Positions 52,537 through 61,972 of a stretch of 64,000 nucleotides of DNA are shown one piece after another. The position numbers and the translations under genes were made by a program. The DNA is taken from the NCBI RefSeq assembly GCF_019042245.1, contig NZ_JAHQCX010000003.1, positions 1-64,000 on the forward strand, given 5' to 3'. The stretch's first letter is position 1, and each line of letters starts with the position of its first letter. This DNA is from Diplocloster modestus (GTDB taxonomy: Bacteria > Bacillota > Clostridia > Lachnospirales > Lachnospiraceae). The notes beneath the pieces are model-generated. The model was not told where the DNA came from. It searched no databases and worked only from the letters and a program-made list of their open reading frames with translations.

Positions 52537-53589
52537 TTATCCGAAATATTGGTTCAGGTCTTTTCGGTCATTGGAATACTGTACAGCCACATCCCGGCGT
52601 ATCTTCCCCAGATTCACCAGACGCACCAGATCGCCATTCAGTGTATGCATTCCCAGTGCCGCGCCGGACTGCATCACCGAGCTCATCTGATGCCCTTTCC
52701 CCTCTCGGATCAGGTTCAGCGCCGCGTCGGTGCCGACCAGAATCTCCGTAGCCGCGCATCTTCCCTGGCCGTCCGCGGTGGGAAGCAGGCACTGGGTGAC
52801 CACCCCCTGAAGGATGCTGGCCAGCTGGGTCCGGATCTGATTCTGTCCTTCCGGCGGGCAGACATCGATAATACGGTCGATGGTCTGGGCCGCCCCCGTG
52901 GTGTGCAGGGTGGACATGACCAGATGGCCGGTCTCTGCTGCTGTGACGGCAGCGGATATCGTCTCATAGTCCCGCATCTCGCCCACCAGGATCACGTCGG
53001 GGTCCTCTCGAAGCGCAGAGCGCAGAGCCGAGGCGAAACTTCCGGTATCCCTGCCTACCTCCCGCTGATGGATTACGGACAAATTCTGTTTGTAGACGTA
53101 TTCAATCGGGTCTTCGATGGTCAGGATATGATCGGATCTGCTGTTGTTGATATAGTTGATCATGGCGGCCAGCGTCGTGGATTTACCGCTGCCGGTGGGG
53201 CCTGTCACCAGGATCAGCCCTCTGGGCTGGGATGCCATCTCACGCAGCACCGGAGGCAGCCCCAGTTCCTCAAGCGTGGGGATCGTGCTGTTCAGCAGAC
53301 GGATCGTGGCCGCCAGCTTCCCCTGCTGCCGGAATACATTGATACGCTGCCGGTGGCCGTCGGAAGTCTGGACGGCGAAGTCGAGATCCTCCCCGGCCTC
53401 CAGCTGTGTTCTCATGGGATCAGGAATCATTGACAGAATGGCTTCTCTGGTCTCATGATCGTTTAACTGAAAGGGCGCCTGCTGAAGCTTGCCGTGGATT
53501 CTGACGGCCATGGGAAGCCCTTCCGATATATGCACATCGGAACACTTCAGGTCTCGTGCTGTTATAATAATCTGCTCTATGTCTGGCAT
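52537..53589 (-). CDS. pilT: Type IV pilus retraction ATPase PilT
   Basis: 350 residues. Walker A GPTGSGKSTT, Asp box and Walker B (LTIEDPIEYVY, LREDPDVILVGEMRD), His box STLHTTGAAQTIDRI. The AIRNLIRE loop of PilT appears as AALNLIREGKGHQ. It powers pilus retraction and twitching. Start at ATG 53589 behind AGGAGGAATC; the upstream frame to 53805 crosses a repeat element. Confidence 0.93.
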   Translation of the reverse strand: MPDIEQIIITARDLKCSDVHISEGLPMAVRIHGKLQQAPFQLNDHETREAILSMIPDPMRTQLEAGEDLDFAVQTSDGHRQRINVFRQQGKLAATIRLLNSTIPTLEELGLPPVLREMASQPRGLILVTGPTGSGKSTTLAAMINYINNSRSDHILTIEDPIEYVYKQNLSVIHQREVGRDTGSFASALRSALREDPDVILVGEMRDYETISAAVTAAETGHLVMSTLHTTGAAQTIDRIIDVCPPEGQNQIRTQLASILQGVVTQCLLPTADGQGRCAATEILVGTDAALNLIREGKGHQMSSVMQSGAALGMHTLNGDLVRLVNLGKIRRDVAVQYSNDRKDLNQYFG

Positions 53590-53655
53590 ACCGATTCCTC
53601 CTGATTCTGCTGGTTTAGCGTTACTGTCTGCTGATGTTCTGCTCCATAATAGGCC

Positions 53656-53736
53656 GACATCCGGGGACAGGCCCCTTTCTCCACGCAGTTGCCTTAAAAT
53701 TTGGCGTTTCTGCCGAAAGATGCCAGTCCCCTCCCC
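53656..53736 (-). repeat. Short inverted-repeat element in the pil cluster (copy 1)
   Basis: About 81 bases with imperfect terminal inverted repeats (GGGGACTGGCATCTTTC and GAAAGGGGCCTGTCCCC on the minus strand). A second copy in the opposite orientation is at 59081-59159 with roughly nine tenths of the bases the same. Such REP- or MITE-like elements are common in Lachnospiraceae intergenic spaces. It sits between pilB and pilT. Confidence 0.7.
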
Positions 53737-53773
53737 GTTGGCTGTGAATTCTATCCTTCTATGAATAACATCT

Positions 53774-55435
53774 TTACGAGTAATAAGCAACCTTAAGAAG
53801 TTCATCTACTGTGGTGATTCCCAGTTTTACACGCTCCACAGCGCTTTCTTTCAGTGTCTTCATTCCCTGTTCCCGTACCGCATATTCCGTTATTTCCTCC
53901 ATAGAAGTACGGTTGGTAATCATTTTTCTGATCTGATCGTCGATCAGCACCATTTCGTGAATAGCTGTCCGGCCACGGTATCCTGTGTTATTGCACATGT
54001 TGCACCCCTTCGCCCGACGGACCCTGGGTACAAAAGGGCCTAATAATTCCGCTTCTTCGGCAGTCGGATCCTCCTCTGTGGAACAGTACGGGCAGACCTT
54101 CCGCATCAGACGCTGGGCAACCACGCCCATCAGAGAACTGGATATCATATAGGGTTCCAGTCCCATATCCAGCAGACGCACGATGGAGGATACCGCATTG
54201 TTCGTATGAAGGGTGGAGAGCACCAGATGTCCCGTGATGGCCGCCCGGATGGAAATATTAGCCGTCTCGGAATCACGGGTCTCGCCTACCATGATGATAT
54301 CCGGGTCCTGGCGCAGCAGGGCCCGCAGTCCCACATCGAAGGTAAGGCCGGCCGTGTTGTTCACCTGCATCTGATTGACTTTGGCCAGATTCTTTTCCAC
54401 CGGATCTTCGATGGTGGACAGATTCACCTGTCTTCTGGAGAGATACTCCAGGATCATGTATAGCGTGGTCGTTTTGCCGGATCCGGTAGGGCCGGTCAGG
54501 TAAATGATTCCATTGGGAGAGCGCAGCAGCCGCTGGAACTTCTTGTAATTGGCCTCATCCATACCGAACTGGTCGGAGTAGTCGATGGCAGAGTTATTGG
54601 ACAACAGACGCAGCACCGCTTTTTCCCCAAATACGGTCGGGATGACGGACACCCGGATGTTGATATATTCTTCATTCACCTTTGTTCGGAAATGGCCGTC
54701 CTGGGGTACCCGCTTTTCCGCGATATCCATGTCCGCCAGGATTTTAATACGAGCGATCAGGGACGGATGCAGGGACCTCTGGAGGGTGACATAATCGATG
54801 ATGGTACCGTCTATTCTCATCCGGACCAGGGTTTTATCCTCGAAAGGTTCTATATGGATATCGCTGGCATTGGTATTATATGCTCTCTGGAGCAGGCTGT
54901 TTAACAGCTGTATGATTGGCGCGTCGTCATCTTCCTGCGCCACCTCCAGCTCCTCGATCTGAGGCTCGCTGCTCTGGTTCGCATTTTGGGCTGCCTGCCT
55001 GGCGTCCACCTCTGAATAATAATAATCGATGGCTTTATTCAGCGGAGCCAGCTCGCAGAGCAGGACTTCCACGTTTTTACCGGTCAGCTGGCGGATGTCT
55101 TCCAGCCCATAATAGTTGAGCGGATCATTGGTAACCAGATACAGCGTCTGCCCCTCGGTCTTTACCGCCAGCATATGGTATTTCATGGCCAGGGGACGGG
55201 GGACCAGGGCCACCGCATCAGCTTCCACCGGGTATTCGGATATATGAACGGTCTTTAAGTTCAGCCGTTTTCCCAGGGCTTCCAGAGTCTGACGCTCCGT
55301 AACGAAGCCCAGTTCCAAAAGGACCTCTCCCAGACGTCCCCGGTGCTCCTTTTGGTAGGCCAGGGCCTGCTGAAGCTGTTCTTCCGTGATATAACCAGAT
55401 TCTTTTAATACTTCACCAATCGGAATATTTTTCAC
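53774..55435 (-). CDS. pilB: Type IV pilus assembly ATPase PilB with MshEN domain
   Basis: 553 residues. N-terminal MshEN-type repeats IPIGEVLKESGYITEEQLQQ and RLGEVLLELGFVTERQTLEA. MshEN repeats bind cyclic di-GMP in related ATPases. Walker A GPTGSGKTTT, Walker B DPDIIMVGETRD, and a zinc-binding pair VCPYC and CNMC. It drives pilin polymerisation. It starts with GTG at 55435 behind GAGGG. Gene order with pilO, pilN and pilM matches monoderm type IV pili. Confidence 0.93.
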   Translation of the reverse strand: MKNIPIGEVLKESGYITEEQLQQALAYQKEHRGRLGEVLLELGFVTERQTLEALGKRLNLKTVHISEYPVEADAVALVPRPLAMKYHMLAVKTEGQTLYLVTNDPLNYYGLEDIRQLTGKNVEVLLCELAPLNKAIDYYYSEVDARQAAQNANQSSEPQIEELEVAQEDDDAPIIQLLNSLLQRAYNTNASDIHIEPFEDKTLVRMRIDGTIIDYVTLQRSLHPSLIARIKILADMDIAEKRVPQDGHFRTKVNEEYINIRVSVIPTVFGEKAVLRLLSNNSAIDYSDQFGMDEANYKKFQRLLRSPNGIIYLTGPTGSGKTTTLYMILEYLSRRQVNLSTIEDPVEKNLAKVNQMQVNNTAGLTFDVGLRALLRQDPDIIMVGETRDSETANISIRAAITGHLVLSTLHTNNAVSSIVRLLDMGLEPYMISSSLMGVVAQRLMRKVCPYCSTEEDPTAEEAELLGPFVPRVRRAKGCNMCNNTGYRGRTAIHEMVLIDDQIRKMITNRTSMEEITEYAVREQGMKTLKESAVERVKLGITTVDELLKVAYYS

Positions 55436-55457
55436 GATATTTTCCCTCTTACCTTTT

Positions 55458-56219
55458 CTATTTGTAGCACATGTATAATTCCATGGTTATGGTCAGTGTG
55501 GACATTCCCGCGTTCTCCCCGGTTTCGAAAGTGCCCGCTTCATTTGCGAAGTTATATCCGGTGATTCGGATCGAAGGCTCCTCATTTATAATGTAATCCA
55601 ACAGGCTCTGCAGCTTCTCCCGGGAGCCGACCGCTTTGACGGATACATCCGAAGTGTAGATCTCCATGGCGGTTCCGGTACCCGAAGAAGATGAACCGTC
55701 CGCAGTGGCAGCTCCCTCTGCTAAAGCAGCGTCCCCGGATGAAGTCCCGTCCAATTCACTTTCCGCATTGGCCGAAGTTCCCTGGCTGATTATCTCCTCC
55801 GCCTGTCCCTGGGCCGAGGTCATGGCTTTTAACCCCATAGTCGACAGGCTGTAGGGTACGATCTGACGCATCTGGGGATCTACGGAAATGATAAAATCTT
55901 TGGCGTCCAGGCCGTAATCCAGGATCAGGTTCGTGATCATCTTATCTACCGCCTGATTCTCCATTACTGGATAGAGATCGGCGATCAGCTGGTCCCTCTG
56001 CTTTTGTTTTTCTTCCAGTTCGGTGGTGTACTGGGGGATCATCGCGATGGAAGCATCCATCCTGTCCCTAGTGCTCTGCGCTTCTTCCAGATTCGTGCTT
56101 AATTCATCCGACCTGTTCCAGGAGGGGATGATCAGAAGTGCGGTAAATCCAGTTATAATAAGAAATATGGCCAGGAAATACAGCAGTACTTTATCGCGTT
56201 TCGTTAACTTCGTTGTCAT
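55458..56219 (-). CDS. pilO: Type IV pilus assembly protein PilO-like
   Basis: 253 residues. One membrane helix (VLLYFLAIFLIITGFTALLI), a coiled coil (STNLEEAQSTRDRMDASIAM), and a ferredoxin-like domain at the end (EKLQSLLDYIINEEPSIRIT). A Ser/Gly/Ala-rich linker is inserted near 160-195, longer than in Proteobacteria. It forms the alignment complex with PilM and PilN. Start at ATG 56219 behind GAGGGG. Confidence 0.75.
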   Translation of the reverse strand: MTTKLTKRDKVLLYFLAIFLIITGFTALLIIPSWNRSDELSTNLEEAQSTRDRMDASIAMIPQYTTELEEKQKQRDQLIADLYPVMENQAVDKMITNLILDYGLDAKDFIISVDPQMRQIVPYSLSTMGLKAMTSAQGQAEEIISQGTSANAESELDGTSSGDAALAEGAATADGSSSSGTGTAMEIYTSDVSVKAVGSREKLQSLLDYIINEEPSIRITGYNFANEAGTFETGENAGMSTLTITMELYMCYK

Positions 56220-56229
56220 ATTCTTCCCC

Positions 56230-56814
56230 TCACTTTCCGGCCATTTCATTCAGATAGCAGCTCACATTGATGAGGTAATTCTGGGTCTCGTTGACAAAGA
56301 CATAACCGGAATACTCGACTCTCGCGAACAGCTCCGATTCCTCCAGTTTGTCTATGAAATGGTTGATCGTGGTTACATCAACCGCTTCCGCTGTAAAATT
56401 AAAACTGCCGGTGGAAGCCACATAGCTCTGAATATCAATGGTTACCTGCCCTTCCCCACACTCCTTGATCGCGTCCGTCACCGAACTATTCGGAAGCGGA
56501 TACGAGTCAATGGCCTGCAGCGCGTATTCATCCTGCTCCACATAACTGCTGATCACGGATATCTGTCCGGCCAGGTCCTGAGACTGGGTATAAGCCTCGA
56601 CGACAGCAGGATCTGTGATATAATCGTTAACCTCATCCAGCTGAGCCTGAAGGCTCATATTTCTGACAACCAGAACCGTGCCGGCCGCGACACACACGAT
56701 CAGCGTGACCGCGATCGGAATCGCTTTCAGCCAGACCTTTTTCCCATTACCCGCAGTTTTTGGTTTCTTTTTATATTGTACATAAAAGTTCATATCTTTT
56801 CCTGCTGCGCTCAT
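56230..56814 (-). CDS. pilN: Type IV pilus assembly protein PilN-like
   Basis: 194 residues. Basic cytosolic start, one membrane helix (AIPIAVTLIVCVAAGTVLVV), coiled coil (MSLQAQLDEVNDYITD) and a C-terminal alpha-beta domain. The call depends on topology and place between PilM and PilO. A second possible start is the ATG at 56793 after AGGAAAAG. The cytosolic N-terminus should bind PilM. Confidence 0.72.
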   Translation of the reverse strand: MSAAGKDMNFYVQYKKKPKTAGNGKKVWLKAIPIAVTLIVCVAAGTVLVVRNMSLQAQLDEVNDYITDPAVVEAYTQSQDLAGQISVISSYVEQDEYALQAIDSYPLPNSSVTDAIKECGEGQVTIDIQSYVASTGSFNFTAEAVDVTTINHFIDKLEESELFARVEYSGYVFVNETQNYLINVSCYLNEMAGK

Positions 56815-56823
56815 CCTTCCACC

Positions 56824-57753
56824 TCACCTCACCACTAAATTTCCGGCCGCGTAGATACAGTCACGCAGTGCCGGTCCGCTGATCTGACCGCCCGGTTCCA
56901 AAGAATCGTGGGCGGCAGGCGGCATAGTCACAGCTGGGGTGTCCGGGAACAGGGCCGTCTGAAGATTCGCATTCAGAGAACGGATACTTTCCACACACAG
57001 CATTTCATTTTCCCTGGAAAATCCACCTAAGAATACATCCGTAATCGCGTACTCGCTGCGTTCGGAAGCCTGGAACTGCAGAATACCGCTTACATTCCTG
57101 GCGATATCCAGCGCAAAGCCTTCGGTACCATGTTCCTGAAACAGTCTCGAACGGCTGGAATACTTATATTCTCCGTTTACGATCAAGGTGTTAACCAGAT
57201 TATCCCCATCCAGCAGCTCCAGGATACAGGTTCTTCCGCGCAGCGCCGGATGGATATCCAGAATCTTTAATTCCGCGGCCAGAGCCACGTTGACATTGGT
57301 GATACTGATTTTTAACTTTTCAAACAGCTGCACGTAGCTGCCGATAAAGTCCCGCTCTGCGGCCGCGGCCAGTATCTTAAGCATCTTGCCCCGGGAATCC
57401 TTCTTCAGGATCATATAGTCGAACAGGAGCTTCTCCCTGTCGCCCAGATCGGAAAACTCCCGTTTTACCAGCTCCTGCAGCTTGTTCCCCTTCACGGCTG
57501 GCAGGGTCAGGATCTTAGTGACGAACTTGGTGCTGTCGATAACCAGCCCCACATTGGTCCTGGGAAGCCGGTATTGGCTCCAGAGCCGGCCCAGGCATTC
57601 GGCCAGTTCTCCTTCACTGGTTATGACTCCGTTGATCAGGCTGCCCTCCGGTGCCTTGGCCTGGACCATATTTTTCACGGATACCTTTGAACGGCTGCCG
57701 GAACCGGTCAGGATCTGTATGTTTTGATTTGATAAATAGATGGACGTATTCAC
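56824..57753 (-). CDS. pilM: Type IV pilus assembly protein PilM-like
   Basis: 309 residues with an actin-like fold (SIYLSNQNIQILTG at the start, then TCILELLDGDNLVNTLIV for the second nucleotide-binding half). Family members bind ATP and the PilN tail. It starts with GTG at 57753 behind AGGAGGTAAT. Sequence conservation is low, so the call relies on fold and context. Confidence 0.75.
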   Translation of the reverse strand: MNTSIYLSNQNIQILTGSGSRSKVSVKNMVQAKAPEGSLINGVITSEGELAECLGRLWSQYRLPRTNVGLVIDSTKFVTKILTLPAVKGNKLQELVKREFSDLGDREKLLFDYMILKKDSRGKMLKILAAAAERDFIGSYVQLFEKLKISITNVNVALAAELKILDIHPALRGRTCILELLDGDNLVNTLIVNGEYKYSSRSRLFQEHGTEGFALDIARNVSGILQFQASERSEYAITDVFLGGFSRENEMLCVESIRSLNANLQTALFPDTPAVTMPPAAHDSLEPGGQISGPALRDCIYAAGNLVVR

Positions 57754-57808
57754 GTTATATTACCTCCTGTAGACGGCATAGCTGCTCCACAAGATATGCC
57801 ATGCTGTA

Positions 57809-59011
57809 CTATGCTCCATAAGTTTCGATAGCGTTGTAGGACTGGAAGATGGGCAGCAGCACCGCGATCATGACAAATCCAATGACCAGGCCCATGATGA
57901 TGATCAGGACCGGTTCCATCATGGTAACCATCTTGCTCAAAGCCTGATCTGCGTCGAATTCCAGCGACTCCGCGATGGAGTTCAGCATATTTTCCAGGCT
58001 TCCCGTCTCTTCTCCCACGAGAATTGTGGAGGACAGCTTAAGTTCCAGCCCGTCCACCTCCCGCAGTGCCTTCGAAAGAGGCTCGCCCCGGCGCACCTGG
58101 TCGATCACGGCGTCAAACTGGGCCTCGATGTATCTATTTCCTACCGTCCTGCGTCCGATCTGCAGCGACAGCAGCATAGGAATCCCGCTGCCATACAGGG
58201 AGCTTAAAGTTCTGGCAAAGCGGGCGGTATAGATTACCCGCAGCAGTTTACCGACCTTCGGCAGCTTTAGCTTTAACGCATCCCAGCCGTACCGCACCTT
58301 CGGCAGGCGAAGAAGCAGATGAACGGCGAATGCTGCTATCACGATAACAGCCACAATCACTGCCCAGCGGTTGATGAACGCATCGCTGCAGGCCAGCACG
58401 ATTCTGGTGATGAACGGCACCTCATCCAGCATATCGAAGATCGGCTTAAACTGGGGAATGATGTATACCATGACGAAGATCATCACCACCACCAGCAGGA
58501 ACAGCAGGATAGCCGGGTAAATCATGGCGTTTTTGACTTTACCGTTCATCCGGTGCTCTTTATCATAATGATCGGCCATACGAAGCGCCGTCTGATCGAT
58601 GCTTCCGCTCTCTTCCGCGGAACGCATCATATGTACCAGCAGGTCGGGAAATACATTTCCCTGGGCTTCCATGGCTTCTGATAACGGAATGCCCTGGCGG
58701 ATCTGGCGCAGGATCTCGTTGTAGACCTTCTTTATCTTGGGATTCAGGCCTTCCTCCTGGGCGATGATATTTAACGTCCGGACAAGCGTAACTCCGGCGT
58801 TAAGAAGCGTGCCCAGCTGCCGGCAGAAATCCGCCAGCACATCGGCTTTCATTCTTCGCTCGCTGTGTTCCCTGGTTACCTCATCACAGGAAACCAGGTA
58901 TTTATTTCCTTCCCGCAGCTGTTCGTACAGCTCGTCTTCCCCGGGGGCCTCGGCCTCTCCCCGGATTGTTTTGCCGTCCAGGTCCTTGGCCGTATACTTA
59001 TACCTCGGCAT
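57809..59011 (-). CDS. pilC: Type IV pilus inner-membrane platform protein PilC
   Basis: 400 residues. Two repeats of the GspF domain, each with a helical bundle (FCRQLGTLLNAGVTLVRTL and FARTLSSLYGSGIPMLLSLQ), plus three membrane helices. The motif LVHMMRSAEESGSID and its partner STILVGEETGSLENML are typical. It anchors PilB and PilT. A repeat element follows its start region upstream. Confidence 0.92.
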   Translation of the reverse strand: MPRYKYTAKDLDGKTIRGEAEAPGEDELYEQLREGNKYLVSCDEVTREHSERRMKADVLADFCRQLGTLLNAGVTLVRTLNIIAQEEGLNPKIKKVYNEILRQIRQGIPLSEAMEAQGNVFPDLLVHMMRSAEESGSIDQTALRMADHYDKEHRMNGKVKNAMIYPAILLFLLVVVMIFVMVYIIPQFKPIFDMLDEVPFITRIVLACSDAFINRWAVIVAVIVIAAFAVHLLLRLPKVRYGWDALKLKLPKVGKLLRVIYTARFARTLSSLYGSGIPMLLSLQIGRRTVGNRYIEAQFDAVIDQVRRGEPLSKALREVDGLELKLSSTILVGEETGSLENMLNSIAESLEFDADQALSKMVTMMEPVLIIIMGLVIGFVMIAVLLPIFQSYNAIETYGA

Positions 59012-59080
59012 GTTCTCACCTATTTTCTATTTGGATTCGTGGTTTTTCATACTATTCAAATTATTATTTACAGCCTTCTG

Positions 59081-59159
59081 GGAGGGGACTGGCATCTTTC
59101 GGCAGTAAAGCCAAATCTTCAAGTAACTGCGTGGAGAAAGGGGCCTGTCCCCAGATGTT
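59081..59159 (+). repeat. Short inverted-repeat element in the pil cluster (copy 2)
   Basis: Same family as 53656-53736 but in the opposite orientation. Ends GGGGACTGGCATCTTTC and GAAAGGGGCCTGTCCCC. It occupies the gap between pilD and pilC. The two copies frame pilC, M, N, O and B. Confidence 0.7.
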
Positions 59160-59178
59160 GACTGGAGCAGTAAAGACT

Positions 59179-59967
59179 CTATAAAAACTGCAGATACCAG
59201 TCAATCAGCATCTGGCCGCAAAACATGGCAAATACAACTCCCACACACAGAAACGGTCCAAATGCGAAATGATCCTTCCGGCCCTTTTTTTTGGAAAGCA
59301 GAAGATAAGCTCCGTAAGCTCCTCCTGTCAAAACTGCAGCTACAAAGGCCGTCAGGCAGAGCTTCCAGCCCAGGCAGAGGCCGCAGGCGGCCATAAACTT
59401 AATGTCCCCGCCGCCGAAGGCTCCGGGAACCAACAGCGTAATCAGGAGCAAAGGCACACTGACCGCGAATATACCGATCAGCCGCTCCAGCCAGCCTGTT
59501 TCCGGAAATACAAAAAAAGAAACGAGACCGCAGACGGCAGCAGCCAGGACAAATCCGTTGGGAATCTCCATCGTGTCCCAGTCCACAAATGCTACCACGG
59601 TCAGGACCGCCAGCAAGGCAAACGCGGTCAAAAACCGCAGGAATCCCATCCACAGATTCCCTTCCCAGTCAATATATACCGCCATGCACAGCAGGGAGGC
59701 CAATCCTCCCAGGATTTCCACAATGGGATAGCGCAGGGAAATGTGCGACTTGCAGTACCGGCATCTTCCACGCAGGAACAGGTAACTGAGTATCGGGAAC
59801 ATGTCCGGAGCGCCAAGCGTATGTCTGCAGTCCGGGCAGAAACTGCGGCCACCCACAAAGGATATTTTCCGCGGTACCCGGTAGATCACAACGTTCAGGA
59901 AGGAAAACAATGATGCTCCGAAGAGAAATATTAAAATGGCAATGATTGTCTGTAGTAGTAGTATCAT
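59179..59967 (-). CDS. pilD: Prepilin peptidase PilD
   Basis: 262 residues with eight membrane helices. The N-terminal cytoplasmic domain has two CxxC pairs (FCPDC and CRYC). The two catalytic aspartates lie in AFVDWDTMEIPNG and FGGGDIKFMAA. It cuts the leader from prepilins after Gly and methylates the new N-terminus. Five or more prepilins lie upstream in the cluster. Confidence 0.94.
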   Translation of the reverse strand: MILLLQTIIAILIFLFGASLFSFLNVVIYRVPRKISFVGGRSFCPDCRHTLGAPDMFPILSYLFLRGRCRYCKSHISLRYPIVEILGGLASLLCMAVYIDWEGNLWMGFLRFLTAFALLAVLTVVAFVDWDTMEIPNGFVLAAAVCGLVSFFVFPETGWLERLIGIFAVSVPLLLITLLVPGAFGGGDIKFMAACGLCLGWKLCLTAFVAAVLTGGAYGAYLLLSKKKGRKDHFAFGPFLCVGVVFAMFCGQMLIDWYLQFL

Positions 59968-60083
59968 AGGGCCTCTTTCGCAGTTAATGTCACAGGAATA
60001 TCAGGGTATGGGATTTGTATTGTTGTATTGTATCGATGTATTGTTGTATTTTCATTCGGACGGATTTTCCTGTCAGTTATAAT

Positions 60084-60557
60084 CTACCAGATAAACTCTC
60101 CATTTTTAATGGTCCAGCCCTCATTCTCTCCCTCAGGGACATGGCCCTGGGCATAATAGAATGCAGCTTTATTTCCGGACTGGTAGATTAGGCTCTCGAT
60201 CTGATTCTTCTCGATCTCCAGCTCCGCCAGGGAGTCCGTTTTCATTTCCGCCAGGGCTACGATCTCTTTTGCCAGATCCGTATCTTTTTATGGATCATTG
60301 ACGCGGAATTTGGAGACGGAGACGTCCTCTTCGTTTCCATAGTGCTCTGCCAGGATGGTTCTGGTCGCAGTCAGGACCATTTGACCCTCGGCCATGACAC
60401 TTTTTTCCTTCGCTTTGTCGATATAGCCGGTGAGGGTCAGGACCAGGAGCGCGATCAGGATCACGATGATGACCAGAACTACGATCATCTCGGTCAGGGT
60501 GAATCCCTTCCGGGAATGGGCAGACATGCCTTTTGTTCTTATCTTGTGGTTGGGCAT
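60084..60557 (-). pseudogene. Type IV prepilin gene interrupted by an in-frame TAA
   Basis: The 5' part (60557-60291) encodes a normal prepilin start: SRKG then FTLTEMIVVLVIIVILIALL, and GYIDKAKEKSVMAEGQMVLT like the intact pilin at 61325. A TAA at 60288-60290 stops it after 89 residues. The same frame then runs on for 67 codons (KDTDLAKEIVALAEMKTDS and on to GWTIKNGEFIW) to TAG at 60084. The second half aligns with the C-terminus of the 61325 pilin (LAEM, LEI, GWT). So a single stop splits a full-length gene of about 156 residues. It may be a pseudogene or a truncated pilin. Start behind GGGAGG. Confidence 0.8.
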
Positions 60558-60799
60558 TTGATTATGCCTCCCTTCAAATCTGGCAGTTGTATGTTAACTT
60601 CTGATAATGGTATACCATTTCTGGCGCCCCGTAATATCAGTAATTCATGAACTATGGCGGGGGCGCAGCATAGTTGCTCTATTAGGTATACATACTGGAC
60701 CTGACTGCTAGATTTTATACTTATATACAAATTCTATGGATAAAACTCTATTTTGTAATTATCTGTAGAAATTATTTTCACTTTTAGATATCATTAGCA

Positions 60800-61261
60800 T
60801 TAGCTGCCGTTGATGAGATGATTGAGTTTCGATACATCCCATTGGTTTTCGTTGTTTACTTTCTGGTAGGTTACCATATAGCCGTTTTCTATGTAGAAAA
60901 ACTGCTCGGGCTGACAGGTGTCGGCGTCCCATTTCAATAGGTAGATATCCCCCTGGCAGTCGGCTGTGGTTTTGACTTCGTTCATAATACCGGGGGCAAA
61001 ACCGTAGGTTCCGTTTCCATCCTGGAATGGGGTGTTGGTGGCACGGCAGTCCAGGCCTACGGAGTACATGGAGAGTTTAACATTTTTGGCTTCCGCCAGG
61101 ATGGACCTGGCGGAGGCCTTGTTGGTGTAGTGCAGGGTTATTGGGATAAGCACTGCGATTAGAACCAGGGTTACCATGAGAATGATTAACAATTCTACCA
61201 GGGTGAAGCCTTTGGTTGTGGAATTATTTAGTTTTTTTATTAGTTGTGATTTTATTCTCAT
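60800..61261 (-). CDS. Type IV pilin-like protein
   Basis: 153 residues. Class III signal TTKG then FTLVELLIILMVTLVLIAVL, with Glu at +5. The globular part has two cysteines (LDCRA, ADCQGD, and a third, DTCQPEQ) and differs from the other pilins. Likely a minor or alternative pilin processed by PilD. It is in an AT-rich gap between the other two pilin genes, which may hold separate promoters. Confidence 0.85.
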   Translation of the reverse strand: MRIKSQLIKKLNNSTTKGFTLVELLIILMVTLVLIAVLIPITLHYTNKASARSILAEAKNVKLSMYSVGLDCRATNTPFQDGNGTYGFAPGIMNEVKTTADCQGDIYLLKWDADTCQPEQFFYIENGYMVTYQKVNNENQWDVSKLNHLINGS

Positions 61262-61324
61262 AGGATCACCATTTTAACTTAGATCAAATAATATGCTTAT
61301 AAATAATGCAATATACAGACTTCA

Positions 61325-61789
61325 TTAGGGCGTAGCCGTCTTTGCAACTGTCCAGCCCGCAGAGGTATAGGTGGCTGTTTTTCCACCATTAGAATATTCA
61401 ATGCTCTTTACTTTATACTCTACTATCTCTAATTTAACTATTTTACCTTTTGCTGGCATTTCCGCTAATTTAGCAATTGCGCCTTGATCTCCTCCCGTAA
61501 CACTGTTATCCACATTTGTATAAGTAACTGTTCCTGGAGCTGCATCTGTAGCATCCGTTAATCCCTTACTCTCGCCGTATCTCTCAGAAGCGACAGTCTG
61601 AGCCGCAGTCAACACCATCTTCCCTTCTGCCATCACACTTTTCTCTTTTGCTTTATCAATATACCCAACCAAAGTAGGTACCAGTAAAGCGATGAGAATA
61701 ACGATAATAACCAGTACAACAATCATTTCTGTTAACGTGAATCCTTTTTTGTTCTCCCTTGCATTGCGCATTTTTTGAATCATTTTCAT
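61325..61789 (-). CDS. pilA: Major-type pilin PilA
   Basis: 154 residues. Signal ENKKG then FTLTEMIVVLVIIVILIALL, with Glu at +5, Lys-rich leader and a short globular domain rich in Thr, Gly and Ala. It is the intact paralogue of the interrupted gene at 60084-60557. A strong ribosome site AAGGAGG precedes the ATG, and a TATAAT -10 lies at about 61830, so high expression is possible. I infer that it is the main pilus subunit. Confidence 0.85.
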   Translation of the reverse strand: MKMIQKMRNARENKKGFTLTEMIVVLVIIVILIALLVPTLVGYIDKAKEKSVMAEGKMVLTAAQTVASERYGESKGLTDATDAAPGTVTYTNVDNSVTGGDQGAIAKLAEMPAKGKIVKLEIVEYKVKSIEYSNGGKTATYTSAGWTVAKTATP

Positions 61790-61839
61790 TTGAAAATCCT
61801 CCTTAAAATAATTTTTTTAGTAATTTATTATAAAAGTGA

Positions 61840-61953
61840 TTACTTTTTGTTACCTACTCCGATGAAGATTCCATACACACCGTAACTCCCATTCTCATCT
61901 TTACCCTTCACAAAACGCAACCACTGAACATCCTCGAACCTGTCCTGCCACAC
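61840..61953 (-). CDS. Possible small protein (37 residues)
   Basis: A GTG at 61953 preceded by GGAGGATAG opens a frame reading MWQDRFEDVQWLRFVKGKD, then GSYGVYGIFIGVGNKK. The composition looks protein-like, and the frame is also open upstream into the previous gene. It follows the minor pilin gene at 61973 and precedes the pilA promoter. No family recognised; it may be the tail of a former pilin. Confidence 0.35.
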   Translation of the reverse strand: MWQDRFEDVQWLRFVKGKDENGSYGVYGIFIGVGNKK

Positions 61954-61972
61954 CTTCCGGCTATCCTCCGGC

